Of a stretch of DNA of 64,000 nt, positions 1-8,436 are shown in pieces. This DNA comes from an uncultured Hungatella sp. (GTDB lineage Bacteria > Bacillota > Clostridia > Lachnospirales > Lachnospiraceae), in assembly GCA_910585435.1 (NCBI GenBank), contig CAJUEJ010000004.1, positions 124,001 to 188,000 on the forward strand, written 5' to 3'. The translations under genes and the position numbers were made by a program. How positions within the stretch are numbered: position 1 is the stretch's first letter; each line of letters starts with the position of its first letter. Under the pieces are notes generated by a model that worked only from the letters and a program-made list of their open reading frames with translations, was not told where the DNA came from and did no database searches.

Positions 1-339
1 CTGCTTCTGTCTCTTCTGGTGATTAACCTGGCACTGAAGAACCTGGTAGCCAGGGAGAGACCTTTTGATATGATTGAGGGGCTGATTCCTCTGATTGAGC
101 GGCCCGGGGATTATTCCTTTCCTTCCGGACATTCCGCCAGCTCGTTTGCAGCTGCCGGAGTCATGGTACGAAGGCTTCCCAGGTGGGCAGGCATACCCTT
201 GTTTCTGCTGGCGGTGATGATCAGCCTTCTGCGTCTGTATGTAGGAGTACATTATCCCACAGATGTTTTAGCCGGGGTTGCCATCGGGCTGGGGCTTAGC
301 TATCTGGCGGAATGGATATGGAAGAGACAGAAGGGATGA
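1..339 (+). CDS. PAP2-family phosphatase, C-terminal part
   Basis: The reading frame is open from base 1, so the gene begins upstream of the window and only about 112 residues are visible. The type 2 phosphatidic acid phosphatase signature is complete: KxxxxxxRP in KNLVARERPF, PSGH in the middle, and a third motif RLYVGVHYPTD carrying the catalytic histidine and aspartate. Hydrophobic stretches between the motifs fit the usual membrane-embedded fold. Family members dephosphorylate lipid phosphates such as undecaprenyl pyrophosphate or phosphatidate at the membrane; the exact substrate cannot be read from this fragment. The GTG at base 19 is internal, not the true start. Confidence 0.85.
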   Translation: MLLSLLVINLALKNLVARERPFDMIEGLIPLIERPGDYSFPSGHSASSFAAAGVMVRRLPRWAGIPLFLLAVMISLLRLYVGVHYPTDVLAGVAIGLGLSYLAEWIWKRQKG

Positions 340-403
340 TGAACATTGACTCATAATGGACAGCCTGCAGAGCGTAAAGTTATTTCTTTCGTGAAGGTAT
401 GTC

Positions 404-433
404 TTGAAATGGGTTCTTTTCTTATGCTAAAAT
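404..433 (+). promoter_or_regulatory. Predicted sigma-A promoter before the HipA-like gene
   Basis: TTGAAA at 404-409 and TAAAAT at 428-433 are 18 bases apart, and a TGC just before the -10 gives an extended -10 element. The start codon of the next gene lies about 46 bases downstream. Confidence 0.5.
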
Positions 434-479
434 ATCCTCAGCAGACAAGAATAAATATAGGGCAATGGTGGGAGAGGCT

Positions 480-1592
480 ATGAAAAAAACGTATCTTTAC
501 CTGAGGAATAAGCCGGTGCTGGAGATTGAAAATTATGTGTGCAGAATCCTGGACTTTGACCTTCTGCCTGTCTCTGTCCGGTATGAGGGAATAGAATTTG
601 ACGATGTGATGCATGGGTGGACGGAGAGCAGAAGTTTAAGTATCGGCAGAACCAATGCAAAAAAAATCTTAACCGGATTTGGAATCAGCCAGAGTAATCC
701 TTATCTTACGGCGAAGCTGTTTCATTTTACATCGCTGACAGATTGTTATTGGATGAAAGAGGAGGGAGATCAGGCAGTATGGGAAGACGTAAGCCTGTTT
801 TCCAATCCTCTGGAAAAGTCTGTGTCTTCCACAGCCCTTCTTGGAGTACCCGGATATTTTAAGGACAGATTACAGAACGGCATGGCATCTGTAAAACCGC
901 AGATTCATACGCCGGAGCTGACGGCCCAGGGAATGTCAGCAAAGGCATGGATAAGAGAAGAGGATGGAATCTACCTGTATAAGGTGGGAAAGAAGGAACT
1001 GGCGGCCTGCTGTATTTTAGATGCTCTCGGGATTTGCCATGTGAGCTATGAGGAAGTGCCGGAACAGAAGCTAAAAGCTCTTGCAGATGAAAAATACCAA
1101 AATAAAATAAAGGATGCCGGAGAAAAGGTTGTAAAAAGCAAGATACTTACTTCTGAAAAGCGTTCCATCGTCTCCTGGGAAGCGTTTCAGATGTATTGTG
1201 CATACAGGGAGGAAGATGAATTTTCCTATGTAAAAAGCAAGTACCCACAGGCCTATTATTCCATGCAGATTGCAGATTATATTCTGGGAAATGAGGATCG
1301 CCATGGGGCAAACTGGGGTTTTTTTATGGATAATGATACCGGAAAGCTTGGGGAGCTATACCCTTTGATGGATCATGACCATGGATTTTCGGAAGAGGAG
1401 GAGATCCTGTCCCAGACCTCAGAGGAGAGAGAAAGCTTAAAGGATGCAGCCCTTCGAGCTGCGGGGATAGCAGATTGGGGAATCGATTATGAGGCTGTTC
1501 TGACAATGACAAAGCCAGAGGAGCTGTCCCGAAAGCAGTGGGAAGGCGTGCAGGAGAGGGCCGGTTTCATCAGAGGAATGAAAGATTTCTGA
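480..1592 (+). CDS. HipA-like kinase-fold protein
   Basis: A 370-residue protein of a family related to the C-terminal domain of HipA/CtkA serine kinases. The visible signature is near the C-terminus: ILGNEDRHGANWG, matching the catalytic-loop pattern NxDRHxxNxG, followed about 20 residues later by LMDHDHGFS, where an Asp would bind metal. HipA kinases phosphorylate protein targets and act as persistence toxins, but here there is no HipB-like antitoxin next to it, and the N-terminal half is not recognisable, so a toxin role is not supported. I chose ATG 480 rather than the in-frame ATG 465 because GGGAGAGG sits 4 to 10 bases before 480. It is a single-gene unit between its own promoter and the uxaA promoter. 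Confidence 0.6.
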   Translation: MKKTYLYLRNKPVLEIENYVCRILDFDLLPVSVRYEGIEFDDVMHGWTESRSLSIGRTNAKKILTGFGISQSNPYLTAKLFHFTSLTDCYWMKEEGDQAVWEDVSLFSNPLEKSVSSTALLGVPGYFKDRLQNGMASVKPQIHTPELTAQGMSAKAWIREEDGIYLYKVGKKELAACCILDALGICHVSYEEVPEQKLKALADEKYQNKIKDAGEKVVKSKILTSEKRSIVSWEAFQMYCAYREEDEFSYVKSKYPQAYYSMQIADYILGNEDRHGANWGFFMDNDTGKLGELYPLMDHDHGFSEEEEILSQTSEERESLKDAALRAAGIADWGIDYEAVLTMTKPEELSRKQWEGVQERAGFIRGMKDF

Positions 1593-1599
1593 ATACCTA

Positions 1600-1628
1600 T
1601 TGACTTCTGGCAATACATTCTATAGAAT
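1600..1628 (+). promoter_or_regulatory. Predicted promoter of the uxaA-like gene
   Basis: TTGACT at 1600-1605 and TAGAAT at 1623-1628 are separated by exactly 17 bases. The cre-like palindrome begins two bases after the -10 element, so a bound repressor would cover the transcription start. Confidence 0.7.
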
Positions 1629-1630
1629 AA

Positions 1631-1646
1631 TTGTAAGCGCTTACAA
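1631..1646. promoter_or_regulatory. cre-like operator (CcpA/LacI-family site)
   Basis: TTGTAAGCGCTTACAA is a perfect 16-base palindrome and contains TGTAAGCGCTTACA, which fits the consensus WTGNAANCGNWNNCW bound by CcpA. Its place over the start site of the uxaA promoter implies repression, in keeping with carbon catabolite control of a sugar-acid pathway. A local LacI-type repressor could bind the same sequence, but none is encoded nearby. Confidence 0.75.
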
Positions 1647-1759
1647 TACATGCAGGAACCTTTCCGCCCTCTGTCTTTTGTTAGAATATGGGCTGCAAAG
1701 CAAAGGCAGGCGCAGGAGAGATTTCGGGAGTACATATTACCTATAGAATGGAGGAAGTC

Positions 1760-3241
1760 ATGCAGGATATTATTAAGATTCATCAGGAGGACAATGTCGC
1801 AGTTGCCCTGCGCCCCATAGCCAGGGGAGAGACACTGGACATAGGAGGGCTGTCTGTCACCACTCTGGAGGAGATTCCCCAGGGACACAAAGTAGCTGTC
1901 AAACCGGTAAAAGCAGGAGAGAGCATAATCAAGTACGGTTTTCGCATCGGCAATGCCAAAGAGGACATTGCACCTGGCCAGTGGATTCATGTCCACAACA
2001 TAAAAACCGCTCTGGGAGATCTGCTGACCTATGACTATGAGCCGGCCGGGACAGCGCTTAAGGAGACAGAGCATGCATTTTTTGACGGATTTCGACGCAC
2101 TGACGGCAGGGCAGGGGTGCGCAATGAACTCTGGATCATCCCTACAGTGGGCTGTGTCAATTCTATTGCCCAGGCCCTGGAAAAGTCAGCCAGATGCCTG
2201 ATAGGAGGCAGCCTGGAAGACGTGGTATCCTTCCCTCACCCTTACGGCTGTTCCCAGATGGGAGACGACCAGGAGCATACGAGAACTATTCTGGCGGATC
2301 TGATTCACCATCCCAACGCAGGGGGTGTGCTGGTTCTGGGACTTGGATGCGAGAACAGCAACATACCGGTGCTGAAAGAATATATCGGAGAATACGACGA
2401 AGAGCGGGTTAAATTTTTACAGTGCCAGGATGTGGAAGACGAGATGGAAGCAGCCATGGCGCTTTTAGAGGAGCTGGCTGTGTATGCCAAAGGCTTTACA
2501 AGGGAGAAGATAGATGCCAGTGAACTGGTGATCGGCATGAAGTGCGGCGGATCCGACGGACTCTCCGGCATCACGGCCAACCCGGTGGTAGGAGGATTTT
2601 CTGATATCCTGATCTCCAAAGGAGGAACCACAATCCTGACGGAAGTCCCGGAGATGTTCGGTGCAGAGACCATCCTTATGAACCGCTGCGAGACCCCGGA
2701 GCTTTTCCATAAGACGGTGGATCTTATCAATGACTTTAAAAATTATTTTACAAGCCACAACCAGACTATCTACGAGAATCCTTCTCCCGGCAACAAAAAG
2801 GGGGGCATCTCCACCCTGGAGGACAAGTCTTTAGGCTGCACCCAGAAGTCTGGCAGTGCACCGGTAAAAGGGATTCTCTCATACGGTCAGCGGGTGAGCG
2901 CAAAAGGCCTGAATCTTTTAAGCGCGCCTGGCAATGATCTGGTTGCCTCTACAGCACTTGCAGCCTCCGGCGCCCAGATTGTCCTCTTCACCACAGGCCG
3001 CGGAACTCCCTTTGCATCCCCGGTTCCCACCGTGAAGATCTCCAGCAATTCCTCTCTGGCAGGAAAGAAGCACAACTGGATCGATTTCAACGCAGGCCGC
3101 ATGGTGGAGGATAAATCCAGGGAGGAGCTGGCAGAGGAGCTGTTTGCATATGTGCTTTCAGTGGCTTCCGGGAGGAAGGTGAAGGCAGAAGAGGCAGGGT
3201 TCCATGATATGGCTATCTTTAAACAGGGCGTAACCTTATAA
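1760..3241 (+). CDS. uxaA: UxaA-family altronate/galactarate-type dehydratase
   Basis: This 493-residue protein matches the length and layout of UxaA altronate hydrolases: an N-terminal SAF domain (about residues 1-95), a long central part with TDGRAGVRNELWIIPTVGC and the YGCSQMGDD motif near the metal site, and a conserved C-terminal part. The enzyme removes water from D-altronate to give 2-keto-3-deoxygluconate, the substrate of the kinase and aldolase genes downstream. Related family members act on other sugar acids such as galactarate or D-tagaturonate derivatives, so the exact acid is inferred from context. I chose ATG 1760 because GGAGG lies five bases upstream; in-frame ATG 1748 would leave that site inside the gene. 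Confidence 0.85.
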   Translation: MQDIIKIHQEDNVAVALRPIARGETLDIGGLSVTTLEEIPQGHKVAVKPVKAGESIIKYGFRIGNAKEDIAPGQWIHVHNIKTALGDLLTYDYEPAGTALKETEHAFFDGFRRTDGRAGVRNELWIIPTVGCVNSIAQALEKSARCLIGGSLEDVVSFPHPYGCSQMGDDQEHTRTILADLIHHPNAGGVLVLGLGCENSNIPVLKEYIGEYDEERVKFLQCQDVEDEMEAAMALLEELAVYAKGFTREKIDASELVIGMKCGGSDGLSGITANPVVGGFSDILISKGGTTILTEVPEMFGAETILMNRCETPELFHKTVDLINDFKNYFTSHNQTIYENPSPGNKKGGISTLEDKSLGCTQKSGSAPVKGILSYGQRVSAKGLNLLSAPGNDLVASTALAASGAQIVLFTTGRGTPFASPVPTVKISSNSSLAGKKHNWIDFNAGRMVEDKSREELAEELFAYVLSVASGRKVKAEEAGFHDMAIFKQGVTL

Positions 3242-3272
3242 AAAGGAATGCCGTTCAGGCAGCAATTTTTCC

Positions 3273-3301
3273 TTGCCCTGATCCCCTCTATGGGTTATAC
3301 T
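3273..3301 (+). promoter_or_regulatory. Predicted promoter of the iclR-type regulator
   Basis: TTGCCC at 3273-3278 and TATACT at 3296-3301 are 17 bases apart, 62 bases before the regulator start codon. Confidence 0.5.
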
Positions 3302-3363
3302 GAATATATACATTTTTCATAGAACATCAAGGCATCTCACCTGTTATCAGGAGGCGGCAGATC

Positions 3364-4125
3364 ATGAAATTAAACCGAACCACCCAGCGAACCGTAGAAA
3401 TACTGAAATTAATATCCAAGAATCAGGAAGGAATCACGCTGGATGATATCTGCCAGCGTCTGTCACTGCCCAAGACCAGCGCCTATGACATTGTCACCAC
3501 CCTGGTTGCCATGGGAATGGTCAATGTAGTAAAAGGACAGAAGCAGACCTATACCATCGGCCTGACAGCCTACCGGATCGGCATCAACTACACCAACAAC
3601 CTGGATTTTATCGGGACCATTGAGCCGGAGCTTAAAGCATTTGCCAAGGACGTGGGAAAGACGGTATTTTTCGGCGTCCGGTCAGATCACGAGGTAGTCT
3701 ACATCTGTAAATTTGAGCCGGAGAATCCCATTATCACCACAGCCACCGTGGGAACCAAGAACCCTATGTACTGCACCTCTTTGGGAAAGGCGATTCTGGC
3801 CTATATGGATGAGGAGGCCAGGGAGCAGGTTATAAACCGTATTAAATTCCGCAAGAAGACGGAGCAGACCATCATGTCCCAGGAAGCGCTTAAAAGAGAG
3901 CTAAAGGCAGTGAAGGAAAGAGGATATGCCCTGGACGCCAGGGAGATGGAAGAGCATATGGAATGCGTGGGAGCCCCTGTATTCGGAAGCGACGGAAACG
4001 TTGTGGGAGCCATCAGCCTGTCCAGCCTCTACAAGCCTACGGAAGACTATCAGGTTCTGGGCCAGATTGTTCACAAAAAGGCGGTTGAAGTGTCAAAATT
4101 ATTAGGTTTTTTGGGAAAAATATAA
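3364..4125 (+). CDS. IclR-family transcriptional regulator (KdgR-like)
   Basis: A 253-residue regulator with an N-terminal winged helix (about residues 5-65; the recognition part reads TLDDICQRLSLPKTSAYDIV) and the IclR effector-binding domain (about 75-250), including the typical CTSLGKAILAYM and GAISLS stretches. The ribosome site AGGAGG lies ten bases before the ATG. Family members such as KdgR sense 2-keto-3-deoxygluconate-type compounds and control uronate catabolism, and this gene sits between the uxaA-like dehydratase and the aldolase/kinase pair, so it probably controls them. A TGTTT/AAACA dyad in the promoter region directly after it is its likely operator. Effector and sign of control are inferred. 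Confidence 0.85.
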   Translation: MKLNRTTQRTVEILKLISKNQEGITLDDICQRLSLPKTSAYDIVTTLVAMGMVNVVKGQKQTYTIGLTAYRIGINYTNNLDFIGTIEPELKAFAKDVGKTVFFGVRSDHEVVYICKFEPENPIITTATVGTKNPMYCTSLGKAILAYMDEEAREQVINRIKFRKKTEQTIMSQEALKRELKAVKERGYALDAREMEEHMECVGAPVFGSDGNVVGAISLSSLYKPTEDYQVLGQIVHKKAVEVSKLLGFLGKI

Positions 4126-4133
4126 GGTTTCCA

Positions 4134-4162
4134 TTGACAAATTCCCTGTAAGCTATTAAAAT
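4134..4162 (+). promoter_or_regulatory. Strong predicted promoter for the aldolase-kinase operon
   Basis: TTGACA at 4134-4139 and TAAAAT at 4157-4162 with a 17-base spacer, close to the sigma-A consensus. It begins nine bases after the stop codon of the regulator gene. Confidence 0.75.
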
Positions 4163-4178
4163 TTTATTATAAAAATCG

Positions 4179-4191
4179 TGTTTGCGAAACA
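4179..4191. promoter_or_regulatory. Candidate IclR-type operator
   Basis: TGTTT and AAACA are inverted arms around GCG, about 17 to 29 bases after the -10 element, hence overlapping the early transcribed region. IclR-family operators are short dyads of this kind. The link to the regulator encoded just upstream is inference. Confidence 0.45.
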
Positions 4192-4230
4192 AAATCGCAT
4201 ATACGAATTTAAGAGAAGGAGAGAAGAATC

Positions 4231-4881
4231 ATGAAAAAAGAACAGGTATTAAGCAGGATGAAGGAAGACTGCCTTGTCGCTGTAGTTCGTGCCAAGAACT
4301 TGGAGCAGGGCGAGAAGGTGGTAGACGCTATCATCGAAGGCGGAATCAATTTCATTGAGATTACCATGACCATGGACGAGGGCAATCCGGTGGAATTCAT
4401 CGCAGCTATGGCGAAAAAGTACAAAGACAATGACAAAGTAGTCATCGGCGCAGGTACCGTTCTGGATCCGGAGACTGCAAGACAGGTGATCCTGGCAGGC
4501 GCTAACTATGTGGTAAGCCCGGGCCTGAATGTGGACACCATCAAGCTGTGCAACCGCTACAGAGTTCCCATGCTGCCAGGGGTTATGTCTCCTACAGAGG
4601 CGATTACCGCTATGGAAGCAGGTTGCGACATCATCAAGGTCTTCCCGGGCAACATCGTAGGACCGGCAGCTATCAGCTCCTTCAAAGGCCCGCTGCCACA
4701 GGGTGAGTTTATGCCGTCCGGCGGCGTTGACGTAGACAATGTGGACAAGTGGTTAAAGGCAGGCGCATGTGCGGTAGGTACCGGCTCCAGCTTAACCAAG
4801 GGCGCCAAGACAGGGGATTTCGCAGCAGTTACCGCCAAGGCAAAAGAGTTCGTTGAGGCTGTTGCAGCAGCACGCAAATAA
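4231..4881 (+). CDS. eda: KDPG/KHG aldolase
   Basis: This 216-residue protein is a class I bifunctional aldolase that splits 2-keto-3-deoxy-6-phosphogluconate into pyruvate and glyceraldehyde-3-phosphate and can act on 4-hydroxy-2-oxoglutarate. The visible landmarks are INFIEITMTMDE (the catalytic glutamate), GAGTVLDPE, the Schiff-base lysine in CDIIKVFPGN, and the phosphate-binding MPSGGVDVDN. Length is normal. The gene has a strong ribosome site (AAGGAGAG) and heads an operon with the kinase that follows 27 bases later. It takes the phosphorylated product of that kinase, closing the route that starts with the uxaA-like dehydratase. Confidence 0.92.
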   Translation: MKKEQVLSRMKEDCLVAVVRAKNLEQGEKVVDAIIEGGINFIEITMTMDEGNPVEFIAAMAKKYKDNDKVVIGAGTVLDPETARQVILAGANYVVSPGLNVDTIKLCNRYRVPMLPGVMSPTEAITAMEAGCDIIKVFPGNIVGPAAISSFKGPLPQGEFMPSGGVDVDNVDKWLKAGACAVGTGSSLTKGAKTGDFAAVTAKAKEFVEAVAAARK

Positions 4882-4908
4882 AGAAACCTAAACAAGGAGA
4901 ATAAGAAA

Positions 4909-5940
4909 ATGGCAAAGATTGTTACCATGGGCGAGATCATGCTGAGACTCTCTACCCCAAACAATGAGAAATTTATCCAGGCTGATGAGTTTGATATCAA
5001 TTACGGCGGCGGCGAGGCAAACGTAGCAGTTTCCCTGGCTAACTACGGACATGAGGCAGAGTTTGTGACAGCAGTTCCGGCCAATCCTATCGGTGAGTGT
5101 GCGGTTGCTGCCCTGAGAAAATACAACGTAGGCACAAAGCACATCGCAAGAAGCGGCGAGAGACTGGGCATCTACTATCTGGAGACCGGTTCCGCTATGA
5201 GAGCTTCCAATGTAGTATACGACAGAGCCCACAGCTCCATCTCCACAGCTACGGCAGATGAGTTTGACTTTGATGAGATTTTCAAGGATGCTGACTGGTT
5301 CCATTTTACCGGAATCACCCCGGCTGTCAGCGATGCTGCCATCGAGCTGACTGAGGCTGCTTTAAAGGCTGCCAAGGCTCACAATGTAACCGTATCTGTT
5401 GACTTGAACTTCCGCAAGAAGCTGTGGTCTTCCGAGAAGGCGCAGAAGGTTATGACAAACCTGATGCAGTACGTTGACGTATGTATCGGCAACGAGGAGG
5501 ATGCAGAGAAGGTTCTGGGCTTTAAGCCAGGCAACACTGATGTAACCTCCGGCGATCTGGAGCTGGCAGGCTATGTGGATATCTTCAATCAGATGGCTGA
5601 CAAGTTCGGCTTCAAGTACATCATCAGCTCTCTGCGTGAAAGCCACAGCGCTTCTGACAACGGCTGGTCTGCATGTATCATGGACGGAAAGACCAGAGAA
5701 TTCTATCATTCCAGAAAATATCATATCACTCCTATCGTTGACCGTGTAGGCGGCGGGGATTCTTTCGCAGCAGGCCTGATCTGCGGTCTGGCAGACGGCA
5801 AGGATATGAAGGCAGCTCTGGAGTATGCGGTGGCAGCTTCTGCCTTAAAGCACACCATTCCTGGCGACTTTAACCTGGTAACCCGTGCAGATGTTGAGAA
5901 TCTGGCAGGCGGCGACGGTTCAGGACGTGTACAGAGATAA
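4909..5940 (+). CDS. kdgK: 2-keto-3-deoxygluconate kinase (PfkB family)
   Basis: A 343-residue PfkB/ribokinase-fold sugar kinase. The first signature appears as YGGGEANVAVSLANYG near residue 30 and the second, with the catalytic aspartate, as DRVGGGDSFAAGL near residue 280. It would phosphorylate 2-keto-3-deoxygluconate with ATP to the substrate of the aldolase encoded 27 bases upstream. AAGGAG precedes the ATG. A hairpin terminator follows, so the aldolase and kinase are a two-gene operon. Specificity is assigned from context and similarity; other PfkB sugar substrates cannot be excluded. Confidence 0.85.
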   Translation: MAKIVTMGEIMLRLSTPNNEKFIQADEFDINYGGGEANVAVSLANYGHEAEFVTAVPANPIGECAVAALRKYNVGTKHIARSGERLGIYYLETGSAMRASNVVYDRAHSSISTATADEFDFDEIFKDADWFHFTGITPAVSDAAIELTEAALKAAKAHNVTVSVDLNFRKKLWSSEKAQKVMTNLMQYVDVCIGNEEDAEKVLGFKPGNTDVTSGDLELAGYVDIFNQMADKFGFKYIISSLRESHSASDNGWSACIMDGKTREFYHSRKYHITPIVDRVGGGDSFAAGLICGLADGKDMKAALEYAVAASALKHTIPGDFNLVTRADVENLAGGDGSGRVQR

Positions 5941-5976
5941 TCTGCCGCTTTATTGAAAGATAACAGCACAGTGGAT

Positions 5977-6025
5977 AAAGGACAGCTTTTATGCCCGCAG
6001 GGGGCATCGGAACTGTCCTTTTCTT
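5977..6025 (+). terminator. Rho-independent terminator after kdgK
   Basis: AAAGGACAG at 5977-5985 pairs with CTGTCCTTT at 6013-6021, with an inner ATGCCC/GGGCAT hairpin, followed by a short T-rich run. Confidence 0.75.
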
Positions 6026-6070
6026 AAAGGATATACTTTTGAAAGCTTACAAGAGTACACAAAGGGGGAT

Positions 6071-7105
6071 ATGGCTATGGAAGAAAAAAGAAATTTTGAT
6101 CTGCTGACATTGGGGCAGCTGCTTCTGCGCCTTTCACCGCCTGATAATGACAGGCTGGTGAGAGGAGATACGTTTGTAAAACAGGTAGGCGGCGCAGAGT
6201 TAAATGTGGCCGTAGGTGTGGCTCTTCTGGGCCTTCATGTAGGGATTATCTCCAAGCTGCCGTCTCACGATGTGGGAAGTTTTATGAAGGGCAAGATTCG
6301 TTCCTATGGAGTCAGCGATGACTTTTTCCTCTATGATTCTTCTCCGTCAGCCCGTGTGGGAATCTATTATTATGAGAACGGGGCATACCCGAGAAAACCG
6401 AAGGTGATCTATGACAGGGCCAACAGCTCTTTCTATTCCCTGAGTATTGACGAGATTCCGGAGGAGGCTTACACGGCGGCAAGATGCTTCCACACCAGCG
6501 GAATCACGCTGGCCCTAAGCCCGGAACTGAGAGAGACTACCGTAAAGATGATTAAACGTTTTAAAGAAGCAGGAACCCTGGTTTCGTTTGATGTGAATTT
6601 CCGGGGGAACCTGTGGACCGGCGAGGAGGCAAGAGAATGTATTGAGAAGATCCTTCCTTATGTAGACATTTTCTTCTGTTCCGAGGATACGGCAAGGCTG
6701 ACCTTTAAAAAGACAGGGACAGCCAGAGAGATGATGAAAAGCTTTACGGATCAGTATCCCATATCCATTGTGGCATCCACCCAGAGAACCGTCCACAGCC
6801 CTAAGAGGCATACGTTCGGCTCTGTCATATATGATGCCAGGAAGGATCTGTATTATGAGGAGGAGCCATACAAAGACATTGACGTGGTGGACAGGATCGG
6901 AAGCGGCGATGCCTACATATCCGGCGCCCTTTACGGCCTTTTAACCAGCAATTTTGACTGCGAAAGAGCTGTCCGGTTCGGCAATGCCACCAGCGCAGTG
7001 AAGAATACGATTCCGGGAGATCTTCCGTCATCCAACCTGGAGGAGATTGAGACCATTATCAAGGCTCACAACCAGACGGGGCCTCAAAGTGAGATGGCAA
7101 GATAA
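6071..7105 (+). CDS. Second PfkB-family sugar kinase
   Basis: A 344-residue PfkB-type kinase similar in layout to the upstream KdgK: it opens with FDLLTLGQLLLRLSPPDNDRL, has GGAELNVAVGVALLG near residue 42 and the catalytic-aspartate motif DRIGSGDAYISGALYG near residue 275. It lies after a terminator and has its own site (AAGGGGG). The start could be ATG 6071 or ATG 6077. It may be a second keto-deoxy-sugar kinase or act on another ketose from the D-lyxose isomerase in the same region; the substrate cannot be read from sequence. Confidence 0.8.
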   Translation: MAMEEKRNFDLLTLGQLLLRLSPPDNDRLVRGDTFVKQVGGAELNVAVGVALLGLHVGIISKLPSHDVGSFMKGKIRSYGVSDDFFLYDSSPSARVGIYYYENGAYPRKPKVIYDRANSSFYSLSIDEIPEEAYTAARCFHTSGITLALSPELRETTVKMIKRFKEAGTLVSFDVNFRGNLWTGEEARECIEKILPYVDIFFCSEDTARLTFKKTGTAREMMKSFTDQYPISIVASTQRTVHSPKRHTFGSVIYDARKDLYYEEEPYKDIDVVDRIGSGDAYISGALYGLLTSNFDCERAVRFGNATSAVKNTIPGDLPSSNLEEIETIIKAHNQTGPQSEMAR

Positions 7106-7192
7106 GGAAGGTATGAGAGTCTGAAAAGGCAAGCTTAAAGGTCAGGGGGAATGGCCTTATATGGTGTAAATAAAAAATTGGGGGTAAAAATT

Positions 7193-8431
7193 ATGGCTTC
7201 AGTAAGAGGAAATGTAATCGTAGGACAATCTGGTGGACCTACCGCTGTGATCAATTCCAGCCTGGCAGGAGTATTTAAGACAGCCAGAGACAGAGGGGCA
7301 AACAAGGTTTATGGCATGCTTCACGGAATACAGGGACTTTTGCAGGAAAAGTACGTGGATTTGTCAGAGCATATTAAAAGCGATCTGGATATTGACCTTT
7401 TAAAGAGAACACCCTCCTCCTTCCTTGGCTCCTGCCGCTTTAAGCTGCCGGAGATTAAGGACAATACGGAGATCTATGACAAAATCTTCGGCATTCTTGA
7501 CAAACTGGAGGTTGAATATTTCTTCTATATCGGCGGAAATGATTCTATGGATACTATCAAGAAGCTGTCCGATTATTCTATTTTAAATGGCAGCAAGATC
7601 CGCTTCATGGGAGTTCCCAAAACCATTGACAACGATCTGGCGGTGACGGATCATACGCCTGGCTTCGGAAGCGCTGCCAAATACATTGCGTCCATTACCA
7701 AGGAGGTAATCCGCGACGGCCTGGTGTATGGTACCAGGAGCGTGACTATCCTGGAAATCATGGGAAGAAATGCAGGCTGGCTCACCGGTGCAGCTGCATT
7801 GGCCAAGGGAGAGGATTGTGAAGGCCCTGACATGCTGTTTTTGCCGGAGGTTACCTTTGATGTGGACAACTTTATGAAGAAGGTGGGAGAGCTTCAGGAG
7901 AAGAAAGAGTCTGTGGTGGTGGCTGTCTCCGAAGGCGTGAAGGTTGCCGACGGACGTTACGTCTGTGAGCTGACAGACAACATAGATTATGTGGATGCAT
8001 TCGGACACCGTCAGCTGACCGGTACGGCCCGTTATCTTGCAGAAAAGATTTCCAGAGAAGTAGGCTGCAAGACAAGAGCCATCGAATTCAATTCCCTTCA
8101 GAGATGTGCTTCCCATATTGTAGGACGTGTGGATATCACAGAGGCATATCAGGTAGGCGGAGCCGCCGTAAAGGCAGCGTTTGAAGGTGAGACAGGCCAG
8201 ATGGTTATCTTAAAGAGGGTTTCTGACGATCCCTATCTGTGTGTGACAGAGCTTTATGACGTACATAAGATTGCCAATGTGGAGAAAAAGGTACCCAGAG
8301 AGTGGATCAATGAAGAAGGCGATTTTGTGACGCCTGCGTTTATAAATTATGTCCGTCCGCTGATCCAGGCGGAGCTGACACCTATGATGGTAGACGGTCT
8401 GCCCAGACACCTGCGTCTGGAGGACAAATAG
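7193..8431 (+). CDS. pfp: PPi-type 6-phosphofructokinase
   Basis: A 412-residue phosphofructokinase. GGNDSMDT replaces the GGDGS of ATP-dependent bacterial enzymes, and PKTIDNDL has Lys where ATP enzymes have Gly; both changes mark the pyrophosphate-using group. MGRNAGWLTGA and the sugar-phosphate residues near SEGV are present. The reaction is reversible phosphorylation of fructose-6-phosphate with PPi; some relatives use other phospho-sugars such as sedoheptulose-7-phosphate. I chose ATG 7193 (after TTGGGGGT) since similar proteins begin just before the VIVGQSGGPT loop; the frame is open to 7151. It follows the second kinase by about 88 bases with no visible terminator. Confidence 0.85.
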   Translation: MASVRGNVIVGQSGGPTAVINSSLAGVFKTARDRGANKVYGMLHGIQGLLQEKYVDLSEHIKSDLDIDLLKRTPSSFLGSCRFKLPEIKDNTEIYDKIFGILDKLEVEYFFYIGGNDSMDTIKKLSDYSILNGSKIRFMGVPKTIDNDLAVTDHTPGFGSAAKYIASITKEVIRDGLVYGTRSVTILEIMGRNAGWLTGAAALAKGEDCEGPDMLFLPEVTFDVDNFMKKVGELQEKKESVVVAVSEGVKVADGRYVCELTDNIDYVDAFGHRQLTGTARYLAEKISREVGCKTRAIEFNSLQRCASHIVGRVDITEAYQVGGAAVKAAFEGETGQMVILKRVSDDPYLCVTELYDVHKIANVEKKVPREWINEEGDFVTPAFINYVRPLIQAELTPMMVDGLPRHLRLEDK

Positions 8432-8436
8432 AAAGC

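Noticed and set aside
480..1592. HipBA toxin-antitoxin pair
   Set aside because: No HipB-like small DNA-binding gene lies on either side.
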